A stretch of 64,000 nt of DNA from an uncultured Erythrobacter sp. (lineage in GTDB: Bacteria > Pseudomonadota > Alphaproteobacteria > Sphingomonadales > Sphingomonadaceae): NCBI GenBank assembly GCA_947495695.1, contig CANLZP010000002.1, forward strand, positions 248,001 through 312,000. The letters are read 5' to 3'. This document shows positions 43,607-51,864 of the stretch, in pieces. Position numbers and translations under genes: made by a program. Under the pieces are notes generated by a model, which was not told the origin of the DNA, ran no database searches, and saw only the letters and a program-made list of their open reading frames with translations. How positions within the stretch are numbered: position 1 is the first letter of the stretch; each line of letters begins with the position of its first letter.

Positions 43607-46600
43607 ATGGCGGACGATCCTGAACTTGATGCGGCGGGGGCCGCCGCACAGCGCCATTGGGCGCAAAAGCGCCGTTGGCGCACCGTCATCGCCTGCGCTC
43701 TGTTCCTCGGATTGGGCCTTATTTATGTTTGGGCAACCCGCGAGGAAATTGCCGGAAATCTCATTCAGGAACAGCTCGATTATTACGAGCTTGAGGCCAG
43801 CTATGACATTGAATCGATAGGGCCGCAGCAGCAAGTTCTGCGCAATGTTGTGATCGGCGATCCCGATCGGCCCGATTTGACGATTGAGCAAGTGGTGGTG
43901 GATCTTCGCTATCGCTTTGGAACCCCTGAAATTGGACGGGTCTCACTGGATGCACCGAGGCTGTATGGGTCTTTCCGTGATGGTGAACCCAGTTTTGGAG
44001 CGCTGGATGCGGTGTTTTTCGCGCCCAGCGACGAGCCCGCGGCTTTGCCTGATTTGCACCTTGTTTTGAACGATGGTCGCGCTCTGATCGAGACAGACTA
44101 TGGCCCTGTGGGGATCAAGGCAGAGGGTGCTGGACCCTTGGACGATGGCTTTGACGGAATTGTTGCCGCTGTGGCCCCCAAGCTTGTCTTTGACCAATGC
44201 CAAACGGGGCAAGCATCGCTTTATGGCAGCGTCACGACTGCAGATGGTCAGCCCAATTTTGCAGGGCCACTGCGCCTGCGCGATCTAACTTGCGCGGCCG
44301 ATGGAGCTTTGGGTGCTGCCACCATGCGTCAGGCCGATATTGACGTTACCCTGTCAGCCGATAGCGCGCTGAGCGGTGTCGAGGCTGCCTTGGGCCTGGC
44401 CATCCGTCAGCTTGCTTTTGATGCAGGAGATGTCGAGGAGATCAACGGAGACTTGCGCTTCCAATGGCGAGATGATTTGTTCAACGGGCAATATGATCTC
44501 TCGGTCAGCGAGGTGGCCAGTTCGCAAATTTCCTTAAGCAGCCTTGCCGCGCAAGGTTCGGTTAGAGCTTTGGACGATTTTGAGCGGGTGGAGGTTGAGG
44601 CCGATCTAAGCGGGTCTGACCTTTCGCTTGGTTCGCAGCTGGATCAGACATTGGCTGGCCATCAGGAAAATTCTGCCAACACATTGTTCGGCCCATTAAT
44701 TGGCAAATTGCGCGATGGTCTGAAGCGGCACCAGCGAGGCAGCACAGTGTTAGGGCAGTTGACCGCTCGGCAAACCGGCAGTGTCACCAGCATAGTGGTG
44801 CCCAGCGCGATTGTGCGCGGCTCGGGAGGGCAAGAGTTGTTGTCCCTATCGCGCGCTCAATTCAGCACGGCAGGGGCCAATGGTCCGCGCATTGCGGGCA
44901 ATTTACGGATGGGGGGTGATGGCCTTCCCAATGTACGTGGCCGAATGGAGCAACGCGCCAATGGCAATCTGGCGCTCCAACTGGCAATGGCGGAATATCG
45001 CGCGGGCGACAGCGCGATGGCTTTGCCGCAATTGTCCATCGAGCAGACCCGCGATGGCGCTGCAAAATTCACAGGCTTGCTCAGTATTACCGGCGATTTG
45101 GCCGCTGCGACAGTCAGCGATCTGCAATTGCCGCTTTCCGGCGGTTGGTCGGCCCGCAATGGGCTGTCCCTATGGCGCAATTGCACAGCTGCACGGTTTG
45201 AAACGTTGCAAATGGCAAGTCTTACGCTGGAACAACGCGAGCTGACGCTCTGTCCACCCGAAGGCAGTCCGATTGTGGCGATGAATGACGCAGGCCTGCA
45301 AATCGCTGCGGGTACACCTGGGTTGGATCTATCGGGCAAGTTGGGCGAATCTCCCATCACCATGCGAACCGGCGCGATTGGCTTTGCCTATCCCGGCGTC
45401 ATGAGCGCGCAGGACATCGCGATTGAGCTTGGGCCGCAGGACACCGCCAGCAGATTTACCCTCAGCCAGTTGAATGCCAGCTTTGGCGAGACGATTGGCG
45501 GCAATTTTGAACAGGCCACAGTGCTGATGGAGCAAGTTCCGTTGGACATCGTTGACGCAGCCGGAAATTGGAGCTTTGCGGACGGTATACTGACATTGAC
45601 GGATGGCATTTTGCGGGTGCTTGACCGCGCTGAGGAGGACCGGTTTGAGCCTCTGTATGCCCGCGATGCGACACTGACCCTGGCGGACAATTTGATCACG
45701 GCGCGGGCCGATTTGCGCAATCCCGCAAGCGACCGGATCGTCACCCAAGTGCGAATGGCGCATAATCTGGACAGCGCCATTGGCTCAGCCGATTTATTGG
45801 TCGATGATTTGCGGTTTGATGATCGGCTTCAGCCCGAGCAATTGTCCAATCTGGCCAAAGGGGTGATCGCACTGGCTGACGGTGCGATTGAAGGTTCTGG
45901 CCGGATTGACTGGAACGGCGATGATATTTCTAGCGGCGGCGTTTTCTCAAGCGACGGGATCGACTTTGCCGCAGCGTTCGGCCCAGTTACAGGGGCCAAG
46001 GGGGTGGTTGAGTTTGTCGATCTGGTTTCTTTGACCACGGCGCCCGATCAACAGATTACCATTGATGTGATCAACCCCGGTGTTGAAGTGATGGATGGAA
46101 AAATTGGCTTCGCTTTGACTGACGGAGAATTTCTGTCGGTCCAGGGCGGTGAATGGCCATTTATGGGCGGGCAGCTGATCATGCGTCCGGTCGATATGCG
46201 GATCGGCGCCGAGGAAGAACGCCGCTATATCTTCGAAATTGTCGGCTTGGATGCAGGGGTATTCGTTTCCGAAATGGAGCTGGGCAACCTCAGCGCTTCG
46301 GGACAGTTCGATGGCACTTTGCCGATTATCTTCGACAAATCGGGCAATGGCCGGATTGAGGAAGGGCTGCTGTTGTCCCGCGCACCTGGCGGCAATGTCT
46401 CTTATGTGGGTGAGCTGAGCTATGAAGATCTGTCTCCCATCGGCAATTTTGCTTTCGAATCGCTCCGCTCGCTCGATTATTCGCAGATGAGCGTGACGAT
46501 GGAGGGATCGTTGACCGGCGAACTGGTAACCAGAGTGCGATTTGACGGGGTCAAACAAGGGGTCGATGCCAATTCCAATATTATCACCCGACAGCTCGCC

Positions 46601-46837
46601 AAATTGCCGATCCGGTTCAATGTGAACATTCGGTCGCAATTTTATCAACTGATCACGCAGATGAAGTCTTTGTATGACCCAGCATTTATCCGTGATCCGC
46701 GCGAAATAGGACTGGTTGAGGGTGAAAAGACCCAATCCAGCGTGCCTGATCTGCCAGATACCCAGGCAACTCGCCCCGAAGATATAAATCCCGATGAACC
46801 TTCCATTCAGACGCAAGAAAGCGAGACCATGCCATGA
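43607..46837 (+). CDS. ydbH: YdbH-family intermembrane transport protein (AsmA-like)
   Basis: A 1076-aa envelope protein. One N-terminal membrane helix (about 24-43, TVIACALFLGLGLIYVWATR) is followed by a very long beta-rich periplasmic region with repeating hydrophobic/Asp-Gly pattern, ending in the YdbH-type C-terminal domain (PIRFNVNIRSQFYQLITQMK). In E. coli YdbH is one of three AsmA-like bridges that carry phospholipid to the outer membrane. The assignment rests on architecture and on the two following genes, YnbE-like and YdbL-like, which reproduce the E. coli ydbH-ynbE-ydbL order. ATG 43607 follows AGGGTGAGG. The stop overlaps a possible earlier start of the next gene (ATGA). Confidence 0.85.
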   Translation: MADDPELDAAGAAAQRHWAQKRRWRTVIACALFLGLGLIYVWATREEIAGNLIQEQLDYYELEASYDIESIGPQQQVLRNVVIGDPDRPDLTIEQVVVDLRYRFGTPEIGRVSLDAPRLYGSFRDGEPSFGALDAVFFAPSDEPAALPDLHLVLNDGRALIETDYGPVGIKAEGAGPLDDGFDGIVAAVAPKLVFDQCQTGQASLYGSVTTADGQPNFAGPLRLRDLTCAADGALGAATMRQADIDVTLSADSALSGVEAALGLAIRQLAFDAGDVEEINGDLRFQWRDDLFNGQYDLSVSEVASSQISLSSLAAQGSVRALDDFERVEVEADLSGSDLSLGSQLDQTLAGHQENSANTLFGPLIGKLRDGLKRHQRGSTVLGQLTARQTGSVTSIVVPSAIVRGSGGQELLSLSRAQFSTAGANGPRIAGNLRMGGDGLPNVRGRMEQRANGNLALQLAMAEYRAGDSAMALPQLSIEQTRDGAAKFTGLLSITGDLAAATVSDLQLPLSGGWSARNGLSLWRNCTAARFETLQMASLTLEQRELTLCPPEGSPIVAMNDAGLQIAAGTPGLDLSGKLGESPITMRTGAIGFAYPGVMSAQDIAIELGPQDTASRFTLSQLNASFGETIGGNFEQATVLMEQVPLDIVDAAGNWSFADGILTLTDGILRVLDRAEEDRFEPLYARDATLTLADNLITARADLRNPASDRIVTQVRMAHNLDSAIGSADLLVDDLRFDDRLQPEQLSNLAKGVIALADGAIEGSGRIDWNGDDISSGGVFSSDGIDFAAAFGPVTGAKGVVEFVDLVSLTTAPDQQITIDVINPGVEVMDGKIGFALTDGEFLSVQGGEWPFMGGQLIMRPVDMRIGAEEERRYIFEIVGLDAGVFVSEMELGNLSASGQFDGTLPIIFDKSGNGRIEEGLLLSRAPGGNVSYVGELSYEDLSPIGNFAFESLRSLDYSQMSVTMEGSLTGELVTRVRFDGVKQGVDANSNIITRQLAKLPIRFNVNIRSQFYQLITQMKSLYDPAFIRDPREIGLVEGEKTQSSVPDLPDTQATRPEDINPDEPSIQTQESETMP

Positions 46838-46908
46838 CGGCAGAGAAATTGACCGAGCAGCGTACCGATGCCACATGGTTTGACCATAACAACGGGGCGG
46901 GGGCAGCG

Positions 46909-47091
46909 ATGCGACACAGTTTGGTTGGGATGGCGATGTTGGCCACAACGCTGGTTGCCGGGTGCGTCAATGTGAGCGCGCCCGATGAACCGATTGTGAT
47001 CGAGTTGAACATCAACATCCGACAGGAAGTGATTTACCGTCTGGCTGAAGATGCAGCCAGCACGATTGACGAAAATGCAGACATCTTCTGA
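46909..47091 (+). CDS. ynbE: YnbE-like lipoprotein
   Basis: A 60-aa lipoprotein with signal MRHSLVGMAMLATTLVAGC; the lipobox LVAGC marks Cys19 as the lipidated residue. The mature part (EPIVIELNINIRQEVIYRL, then an acidic end) closely follows the YnbE pattern. In E. coli YnbE is an outer-membrane lipoprotein that binds YdbH and completes the bridge. The ATG at 46909 gives a proper signal; the alternative ATG at 46834, overlapping the ydbH stop, would add 25 residues before it. The stop overlaps an ATG of the ydbL frame. Confidence 0.85.
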   Translation: MRHSLVGMAMLATTLVAGCVNVSAPDEPIVIELNINIRQEVIYRLAEDAASTIDENADIF

Positions 47092-47108
47092 TGGAAGGCT
47101 CTAGGATT

Positions 47109-47498
47109 ATGACGAAGCTTCGCAAAATTGCTCTTTCCGGCGCAATCGCCGCACTGGCTCTTACCAGCCTGACAGGCACTGCGCAGGCGCAGCGTGACCC
47201 GGCCTATGCTCAGGCGCGCTCTGCGGGCCAGGTGGGCGAGAAAATGGATGGATATCTTGGCATTGTGGGGCCAGAAACAAGCGATCTTCGCCGTTTGGTC
47301 AATGATATCAATATCAAACGCCGCGCGGTCTATGCCCAGCGCGCGCAGGCTGCCAACGCCACTTTGGAAGAATTTGCTTTGGCCGCAGGTTGTGAAGCAA
47401 TTTCGCGGACCAAGCCGGGCGAGAAATATCAGGCACCTGACGGAAGTTGGCAAACCCGGACATCGGCCGCACCGTTGCGCGATCCACGCTGTCCCTAA
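47109..47498 (+). CDS. ydbL: YdbL-family (DUF1318) periplasmic protein
   Basis: A 129-aa exported protein with a signal peptide ending at AQA (ALTSLTGTAQA, about residue 27). The mature domain has the DUF1318 features YAQARSAGQVGEKMDGYLGIV, then VNDINIKRRAVYAQRAQAAN and a closing Cys. In E. coli YdbL acts as a partner of YdbH-YnbE, helping to control bridge assembly. I use ATG 47109, which follows AGGATT; ATG 47091 overlapping the ynbE stop is possible. Together the three genes form a complete envelope lipid-transport operon. Confidence 0.88.
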   Translation: MTKLRKIALSGAIAALALTSLTGTAQAQRDPAYAQARSAGQVGEKMDGYLGIVGPETSDLRRLVNDINIKRRAVYAQRAQAANATLEEFALAAGCEAISRTKPGEKYQAPDGSWQTRTSAAPLRDPRCP

Positions 47499-47537
47499 GA
47501 AAGCTGTAAATTCGGACCGTAAAAACCGCGCGACCGG

Positions 47538-47566
47538 TTGACTCGAATATGCCCCCCGCCTAAGGG
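47538..47566 (+). promoter_or_regulatory. Possible promoter of the atp operon
   Basis: TTGACT at 47538-47543 is followed after 17 bases by TAAGGG. The -35 is good, the -10 poor. It lies about 65 bases before the atpI start, between ydbL and the ATP-synthase genes, where a promoter is expected. Confidence 0.35.
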
Positions 47567-47628
47567 AGCGGCGCCCTCGGCGGGCACCTGTTGGCCGTGT
47601 CGTGGATCCCTAAGAAAAGGAGCCGGAC

Positions 47629-47955
47629 ATGACCGATGAGAAGCCCGCACGGGAACCCATCGCTGAGGATGCGCGGATTGATGCACTTGAAGAGCGGCTT
47701 AAGGCTGCACAAGAGCGCGAAGATCAACGCAGCCAATCGCAGGTAAAGGGCGTTGATGCGAATTATCGCAGCGGCAACCGGGTCCTGGCAGATTTGCTTG
47801 GCGGTATTCTCGGCGGTTTGGTTATCGGTTGGTCGATAGACTATTTTGCCGGTACTTCGCCCTGGGGTCTGTTGATCATGCTATTCATCGGAATAGTGGT
47901 GGCCTTCAGGAATATTATTCGAGCAGCAAACACGCAGCCGACCGATCCCGAATAG
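47629..47955 (+). CDS. atpI: ATP synthase assembly protein AtpI/AtpZ
   Basis: A 108-aa protein of the AtpI/AtpZ family, which helps assemble the c-ring. The N-terminal half is charged and probably coiled (RIDALEERLKAAQEREDQRS); two membrane helices follow (VLADLLGGILGGLVIGWSID and WGLLIMLFIGIVVAFRNIIR). An AAAAGGAG ribosome binding site precedes the ATG. It heads the F0 operon, as in other alphaproteobacteria. Confidence 0.92.
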   Translation: MTDEKPAREPIAEDARIDALEERLKAAQEREDQRSQSQVKGVDANYRSGNRVLADLLGGILGGLVIGWSIDYFAGTSPWGLLIMLFIGIVVAFRNIIRAANTQPTDPE

Positions 47956-48004
47956 GGGCAAACCGGCTGCGTTTCATTGATTTAGGCGTAGGGACCAAGC
48001 GATC

Positions 48005-48796
48005 GTGGCAGCCGAAGAAGGCAAAGTCGATCCGATGCACCAGTTCACCATCGAACCCATTTTGGGGACGGAGAGCTGGGAGCTTGCGGGTTTCAATATT
48101 GCATTCACCAACAGTGCGATGTGGATGCTTGTCACCACAGTGCTTTTGTGGGTTTTCGTCGCTGGCGGCATGAAGCGTCAGCTCGTGCCCGGCCGGTGGC
48201 AGATGGCGGTGGAAAGCTTCACCGGCTTCATCGACGATATGCTGGAGGCAAATGTGGGCAAAGAAGGGCGCAAATATGTGCCCTATATCTTCAGCCTGTT
48301 TATGTTTATCCTGTTCGCTAACTTGCTGGGCCTGCTGCCGCTGGGCGTGGTCGGGGTGCACCCGTTCACCTTCACCAGCCACTTCACTGTAACTGGCGTG
48401 CTCGCCATCATCAGCTTCTCGATTGTGCTAATTGTTGGTTTCTGGAAGCACGGTCTCAAATTCTTCAGCCTGTTTGTGCCGCATGGAACACCTTTGCCAA
48501 TGGTGCCTGCGATCGCAGCGATTGAATTCTTCTCTTTCCTGATCCGACCCTTCAGCCTCGCATTGCGACTGTTCGTGGCAATGATGGCTGGACACGTCCT
48601 GCTCAAGGTTTTGTCCAGCTTCGTCATCAACGGCATCAACGCTGAGGCGCTATGGGTGGCTCCATTGGTCAGCATCCCCAGTTTTGTACTGATGATCGCC
48701 ATCAGCGCGCTGGAAATTCTGGTTGCCGGCATTCAGGCCTATGTTTTCGCTCTGCTGACGTCACTGTACATCAATGACGCAGAGCACCTTCACTAA
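48005..48796 (+). CDS. atpB: F0F1 ATP synthase subunit a
   Basis: Subunit a forms the proton half-channels next to the c-ring. The 263-aa membrane protein contains the essential Arg in FSLALRLFVAMMAGH and the motif SALEILVAGIQAYVFALLTS near the C terminus, with five or six membrane helices. The start is a GTG at 48005, giving an N terminus (EEGKVDPMHQFTIEPI) usual for alphaproteobacteria. Confidence 0.97.
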   Translation: MAAEEGKVDPMHQFTIEPILGTESWELAGFNIAFTNSAMWMLVTTVLLWVFVAGGMKRQLVPGRWQMAVESFTGFIDDMLEANVGKEGRKYVPYIFSLFMFILFANLLGLLPLGVVGVHPFTFTSHFTVTGVLAIISFSIVLIVGFWKHGLKFFSLFVPHGTPLPMVPAIAAIEFFSFLIRPFSLALRLFVAMMAGHVLLKVLSSFVINGINAEALWVAPLVSIPSFVLMIAISALEILVAGIQAYVFALLTSLYINDAEHLH

Positions 48797-48847
48797 GTTT
48801 CTACCCTTCAATCAAAACAACAGATTATACTTAAAGGAGTTATTCAA

Positions 48848-49075
48848 ATGGAAGCAGAAGCAGCCAAGCTCGTAGGCGCAGGCCTTGCAGCAATCGGTGC
48901 CGGTATGGCCGCCATCGGTGTGGGTAATGTTTTTGGATCGTTCCTGGAAAGCGCACTGCGCAACCCAGGCGCAGCAGACGGCCAGCAGGGCCGCCTGTTC
49001 ATCGGCTTTGCCGCAGCTGAGCTTCTCGGCCTGCTGGCTTTCGTCGTTGCGATGATCCTGATCTTCGTTGCCTAA
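48848..49075 (+). CDS. atpE: F0F1 ATP synthase subunit c
   Basis: The 75-aa proteolipid builds the rotating c-ring. Two helices form a hairpin; the loop has RNPGA and the second helix carries the proton-binding Glu in FIGFAAAELLGLLAFVVAMI. An AAAGGAG lies 9 bases before the ATG. No sodium-binding Gln/Ser pattern is evident, so the ring is likely proton-driven. Confidence 0.97.
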   Translation: MEAEAAKLVGAGLAAIGAGMAAIGVGNVFGSFLESALRNPGAADGQQGRLFIGFAAAELLGLLAFVVAMILIFVA

Positions 49076-49164
49076 ACGACACTTTGGTTTGCCTGCCGGT
49101 TGACGATTGTGTTGACCGGCAGGTGCACCAGATTTTTTGAACTGAAGATTTCGGACCTGATCGC

Positions 49165-49659
49165 ATGCCTCAAATAGCGCAGCTTGCAGAAACCTATTCC
49201 AGCCAGATATTCTGGTTGCTGATCTTCTTTGGGATCACATTCTTCGTCATTGGACGCGGAATGGTGCCCAAGGTGATGGATACGGTTGCCCTGCGTGACA
49301 AGCAGATCTCTGATGACCTCGCCTCGGCTCAGGCCGCGCGCGATGCCGCAGACGATCAGGAAGAGGCATGGCGCAAGCGCGAGAATGAAAATCGTGCGGC
49401 AGCTCAGGCGGTCATTGCCAAGGCCAAGGCCGATGGCGCTGCCAAGTCCGAGAAGAAGATTGCCGCGGCGCAAAAGCGTCTCGACAAAAAACTGGCCGAT
49501 GCAGAACTTCGTATTGCCGAAGCGCGCAGCGCTGCCATGGCAGAAGTTGAAGACGTTGCCGCAGACGCCACGCAGGACATTGTGTCCCGTTTGGCGGGTG
49601 CAAAGGTCAACAAAGCGGACGCGAAAGCCGCTGTGAAGGAGGCTTTGTCTCATGGCTGA
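49165..49659 (+). CDS. atpG: F0F1 ATP synthase subunit b'
   Basis: A 164-aa peripheral-stalk subunit. One N-terminal membrane helix (FWLLIFFGITFFVIGRGMVP) is followed by a long Ala/Lys/Glu-rich helix that dimerises with subunit b. Two different b-type genes in tandem is the alphaproteobacterial and photosynthetic arrangement. This first copy, with the extended N terminus MPQIAQLAETYSSQIFW, is the b' form (also written atpF2). Its end overlaps the next gene by 8 bases. Confidence 0.92.
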   Translation: MPQIAQLAETYSSQIFWLLIFFGITFFVIGRGMVPKVMDTVALRDKQISDDLASAQAARDAADDQEEAWRKRENENRAAAQAVIAKAKADGAAKSEKKIAAAQKRLDKKLADAELRIAEARSAAMAEVEDVAADATQDIVSRLAGAKVNKADAKAAVKEALSHG

Positions 49660-50170
49660 TATCCTCTTCATCCTGGCAGGTGCAGGCGACCCAACGGCAT
49701 TTGGTCTAGAGCCCTATCAATGGGTTTCGGTATCCATGCTGGTGCTGATCGCGGTGATGGTGTGGAAGAAAGTTCCCGGCCTGATCACCGGCGGTCTCGA
49801 TGCCAAAATTGCCGAAATCAAACAACAATTGGACGAAGCCAAGTCTTTGCGCCGCGAAGCTGAAACGCTCCGTGACGAGTATGCTGCAAAGATCGCTGGC
49901 GCTGAAAAAGACGCCGAAGCGATGGTGGCTGGCGCTCAGCGCGAAGCCGATTCAATCCTGGAAAAGGCCGAAGCTGACAGCAAAGCCATGGTCGAGCGTC
50001 GCAAGCGCATGGCCGAAGACAAGATCGCCGCTGCAGAGCGTGATGCTATTGATCAAGTGCGCGCCAGCGCGGCCAACGCTGCCGCAATTGCCTCGCGCAA
50101 ATTGATTGCGGAGAATGTTGACGCGGATGCCAGCGCGAAACTGGCTGATGAGGTTATCGCCTCGATCTGA
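49652..50170 (+). CDS. atpF: F0F1 ATP synthase subunit b
   Basis: A 172-aa peripheral-stalk subunit. The membrane helix is at about residues 25-42 (WVSVSMLVLIAVMVWKKVPG), followed by a long coiled region (KIAEIKQQLDEAKSLRREAE, then Ala/Glu/Lys-rich repeats). It is the last gene of the F0 operon; the F1 genes are elsewhere, as usual for the group. Confidence 0.95.
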   Translation: MADILFILAGAGDPTAFGLEPYQWVSVSMLVLIAVMVWKKVPGLITGGLDAKIAEIKQQLDEAKSLRREAETLRDEYAAKIAGAEKDAEAMVAGAQREADSILEKAEADSKAMVERRKRMAEDKIAAAERDAIDQVRASAANAAAIASRKLIAENVDADASAKLADEVIASI

Positions 50171-50194
50171 CCAAACCATCTCCGGCAAAAAACA

Positions 50195-50222
50195 GGGCGG
50201 TCCATTGCGGGCCGCCCTTTTT
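50195..50222 (+). terminator. Terminator of the atp (F0) operon
   Basis: GGGCGGTCC pairs with GGGCCGCCC over 9 bp (one U-G) around the 5-base loop ATTGC, directly followed by TTTTTG. It lies 24 bases after the atpF stop. Confidence 0.9.
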
Positions 50223-50270
50223 GTTTTGGGCTGGTAAGAAAACTCTTGGATGCTGCGAAATTTGCGTTAA

Positions 50271-50285
50271 TGCGAATCGTTCGCA
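50271..50285. promoter_or_regulatory. Fur-like box upstream of the PepSY-type gene
   Basis: TGCGAATCGTTCGCA is a 7-1-7 arrangement close to the classical Fur consensus (TGAGAAT-N-ATTCTCA), with AA before and AAA after it. It lies about 20 bases before the GTG start, so it would overlap promoter or leader. Confidence 0.6.
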
Positions 50286-50306
50286 AAATTCATACGGAGT
50301 GTTCTA

Positions 50307-50864
50307 GTGAGCCGTACTCTTCTTACCAAACTGCATCTGGCCTTTGCTGCTTTCATGTTCCCAGCCGTGCTGATGTTCCTGACGACGGGCGCTTTGTATA
50401 CATGGGGCAATAAGGGTGAATGGTACGAGGAAAGCGCGACCGTCGCTCTCAATCAGCCGCTGACCCAGCAGAGCGAGGGTGACATCACGTCCTTTGCGGT
50501 GCAGCAGATGGTCGGGCGCGATCTTCCCATTCCTAGCGGCGAGTTGAGCGTGACCGCGGGCGAGGATGCGTCGCTGACATGGATCGGCGCGCGCAGCGAG
50601 ATCAGCATTTCTCAGGGAGATGACCCGCTGATTGCCAATGTGGATGTGAAAGAAGCCAGCATGCACCGTTGGTTGGTCCAATTGCATAAGGCCAAGGGCA
50701 GCACTGCGTTTAAGGTCTACGCCAGCTTTCTGGCCATCACTCTGCTCATGCTGGTCGTCAGCGGAATTATGATGGGTCTGCAAGTCAAGGCCTTGCGCCG
50801 CCTGACCCTTGGCAGCGGAGCTGCTGGTTTGGTGGCATTTGTGGCTTTCGTCTTTATGGGGTGA
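50307..50864 (+). CDS. PepSY-associated membrane protein
   Basis: A 185-aa inner-membrane protein resembling the PepSY-associated TM family. The first membrane segment is at about 12-34 (FAAFMFPAVLMFLTTGALYT), then a periplasmic domain of about 100 residues, then MHRWLVQLHKAKGSTAFKVY leading into the second helix (FLAITLLMLVVSGIMMGL) and a third near the end. The paired His residues by the membrane are typical of this group, some members of which act in iron reduction. The GTG follows ACGGAG. The Fur-like box just upstream points to iron control. No TonB receptor is adjacent. It is convergent with the quinone oxidoreductase gene. Confidence 0.75.
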   Translation: MSRTLLTKLHLAFAAFMFPAVLMFLTTGALYTWGNKGEWYEESATVALNQPLTQQSEGDITSFAVQQMVGRDLPIPSGELSVTAGEDASLTWIGARSEISISQGDDPLIANVDVKEASMHRWLVQLHKAKGSTAFKVYASFLAITLLMLVVSGIMMGLQVKALRRLTLGSGAAGLVAFVAFVFMG

Positions 50865-50867
50865 GGC

Positions 50868-51848
50868 CTAGCTCCCCGGTAAAAACACCACTTTTCCGAC
50901 CAATTGGCGATTTGCCATTGCCTCGAACCCTTCGCGCCATTGGCTGAGCGGTAGGGTGCGGTCGATCGCGGGTGATATCCGATTATCCTCGGCCAGCTTG
51001 GCGATTGCAGCATTGATGGCAGCGCCGCGTTCTGGAAAGCGGCGGGCATACTCACCGGCGCGCAATCCGACGATGGAAAAGCCTTTGATCAGCGGAATGT
51101 TGGTCGCGACCTCGGCGATCCTGCCGCTGGTGAATCCGACCACAATCAGCTTGCCGGCAAAGGCGACGCAGCGCGTGCTTTCGTCGAAAATGTCACCGCC
51201 AACCGGATCGAACACGATGTCACACAGACTGCCATCGGTTATGGCGCTCACCTGCTCGCGGAAACGTCCTGTGGCTTCGATCACCGCGTCGGGTCGATAG
51301 AGCTGTTCAATGCGGTTACATTTGTCGGCAATCCCGGTCGCAGCGATCACGCGCGCTCCCATAGCCTTGGCCAAATCAACCGCTGCCAGACCAACTCCGC
51401 CGCTCGCTCCGTGGCCCAGCACCCATTGGCCCGGCTTCAGCCCACACAGCTCGATCAGGCCGGTGTAGGCAGTGGAATAGGCCGCGCCCATCGCAGCGCC
51501 TTGTTCGAAGCTGAAACCTTGGGGAAGGGCGGATAGGCCGCGAGCGGGAATGCTAGCAATTTCGGCAAAGGCGCCGGTCTTATTACCGCCGATGACTTTG
51601 TCACCTGGTGTGAAGCCGCTGTCCGGATCGGCTTCGATCACTTCGCCAGCCAGTTCCAGACCGCTGGTGAAGGGCGCATTCGGTTTGAACTGATACTCGC
51701 CGCGCGTCATCAGTAGATCGGGGAAATTGAGCGAGGCGGCGCGCACGCGAACCAGAACTTCGCCAGGCTTGCGCGATGGAACTGGAACCTGAGCCAAACT
51801 CACGCCCGACAGGTCATCGCTTAACGTTTTGACCTGAAGCGCCTGCAT
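50868..51848 (-). CDS. NADPH:quinone oxidoreductase-like zinc-free MDR protein
   Basis: A 326-aa medium-chain dehydrogenase/reductase of the quinone-oxidoreductase group, expected to reduce quinones or enones with NADPH. It shows RAASLNFPDLLMTRGEY, GLELAGEVIEADPDSG, the nucleotide-binding GHGASGGVGLAAVDLAKAMG and DIVFDPVGGDIFDES. The catalytic zinc cysteines of alcohol dehydrogenases are absent. Start ATG 51848 follows GGGGGCC. The gene begins 16 bases after the gloB stop and is probably in operon with it. Confidence 0.88.
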   Translation of the reverse strand: MQALQVKTLSDDLSGVSLAQVPVPSRKPGEVLVRVRAASLNFPDLLMTRGEYQFKPNAPFTSGLELAGEVIEADPDSGFTPGDKVIGGNKTGAFAEIASIPARGLSALPQGFSFEQGAAMGAAYSTAYTGLIELCGLKPGQWVLGHGASGGVGLAAVDLAKAMGARVIAATGIADKCNRIEQLYRPDAVIEATGRFREQVSAITDGSLCDIVFDPVGGDIFDESTRCVAFAGKLIVVGFTSGRIAEVATNIPLIKGFSIVGLRAGEYARRFPERGAAINAAIAKLAEDNRISPAIDRTLPLSQWREGFEAMANRQLVGKVVFLPGS

Positions 51849-51864
51849 TTCGGCCCCCATAGGC

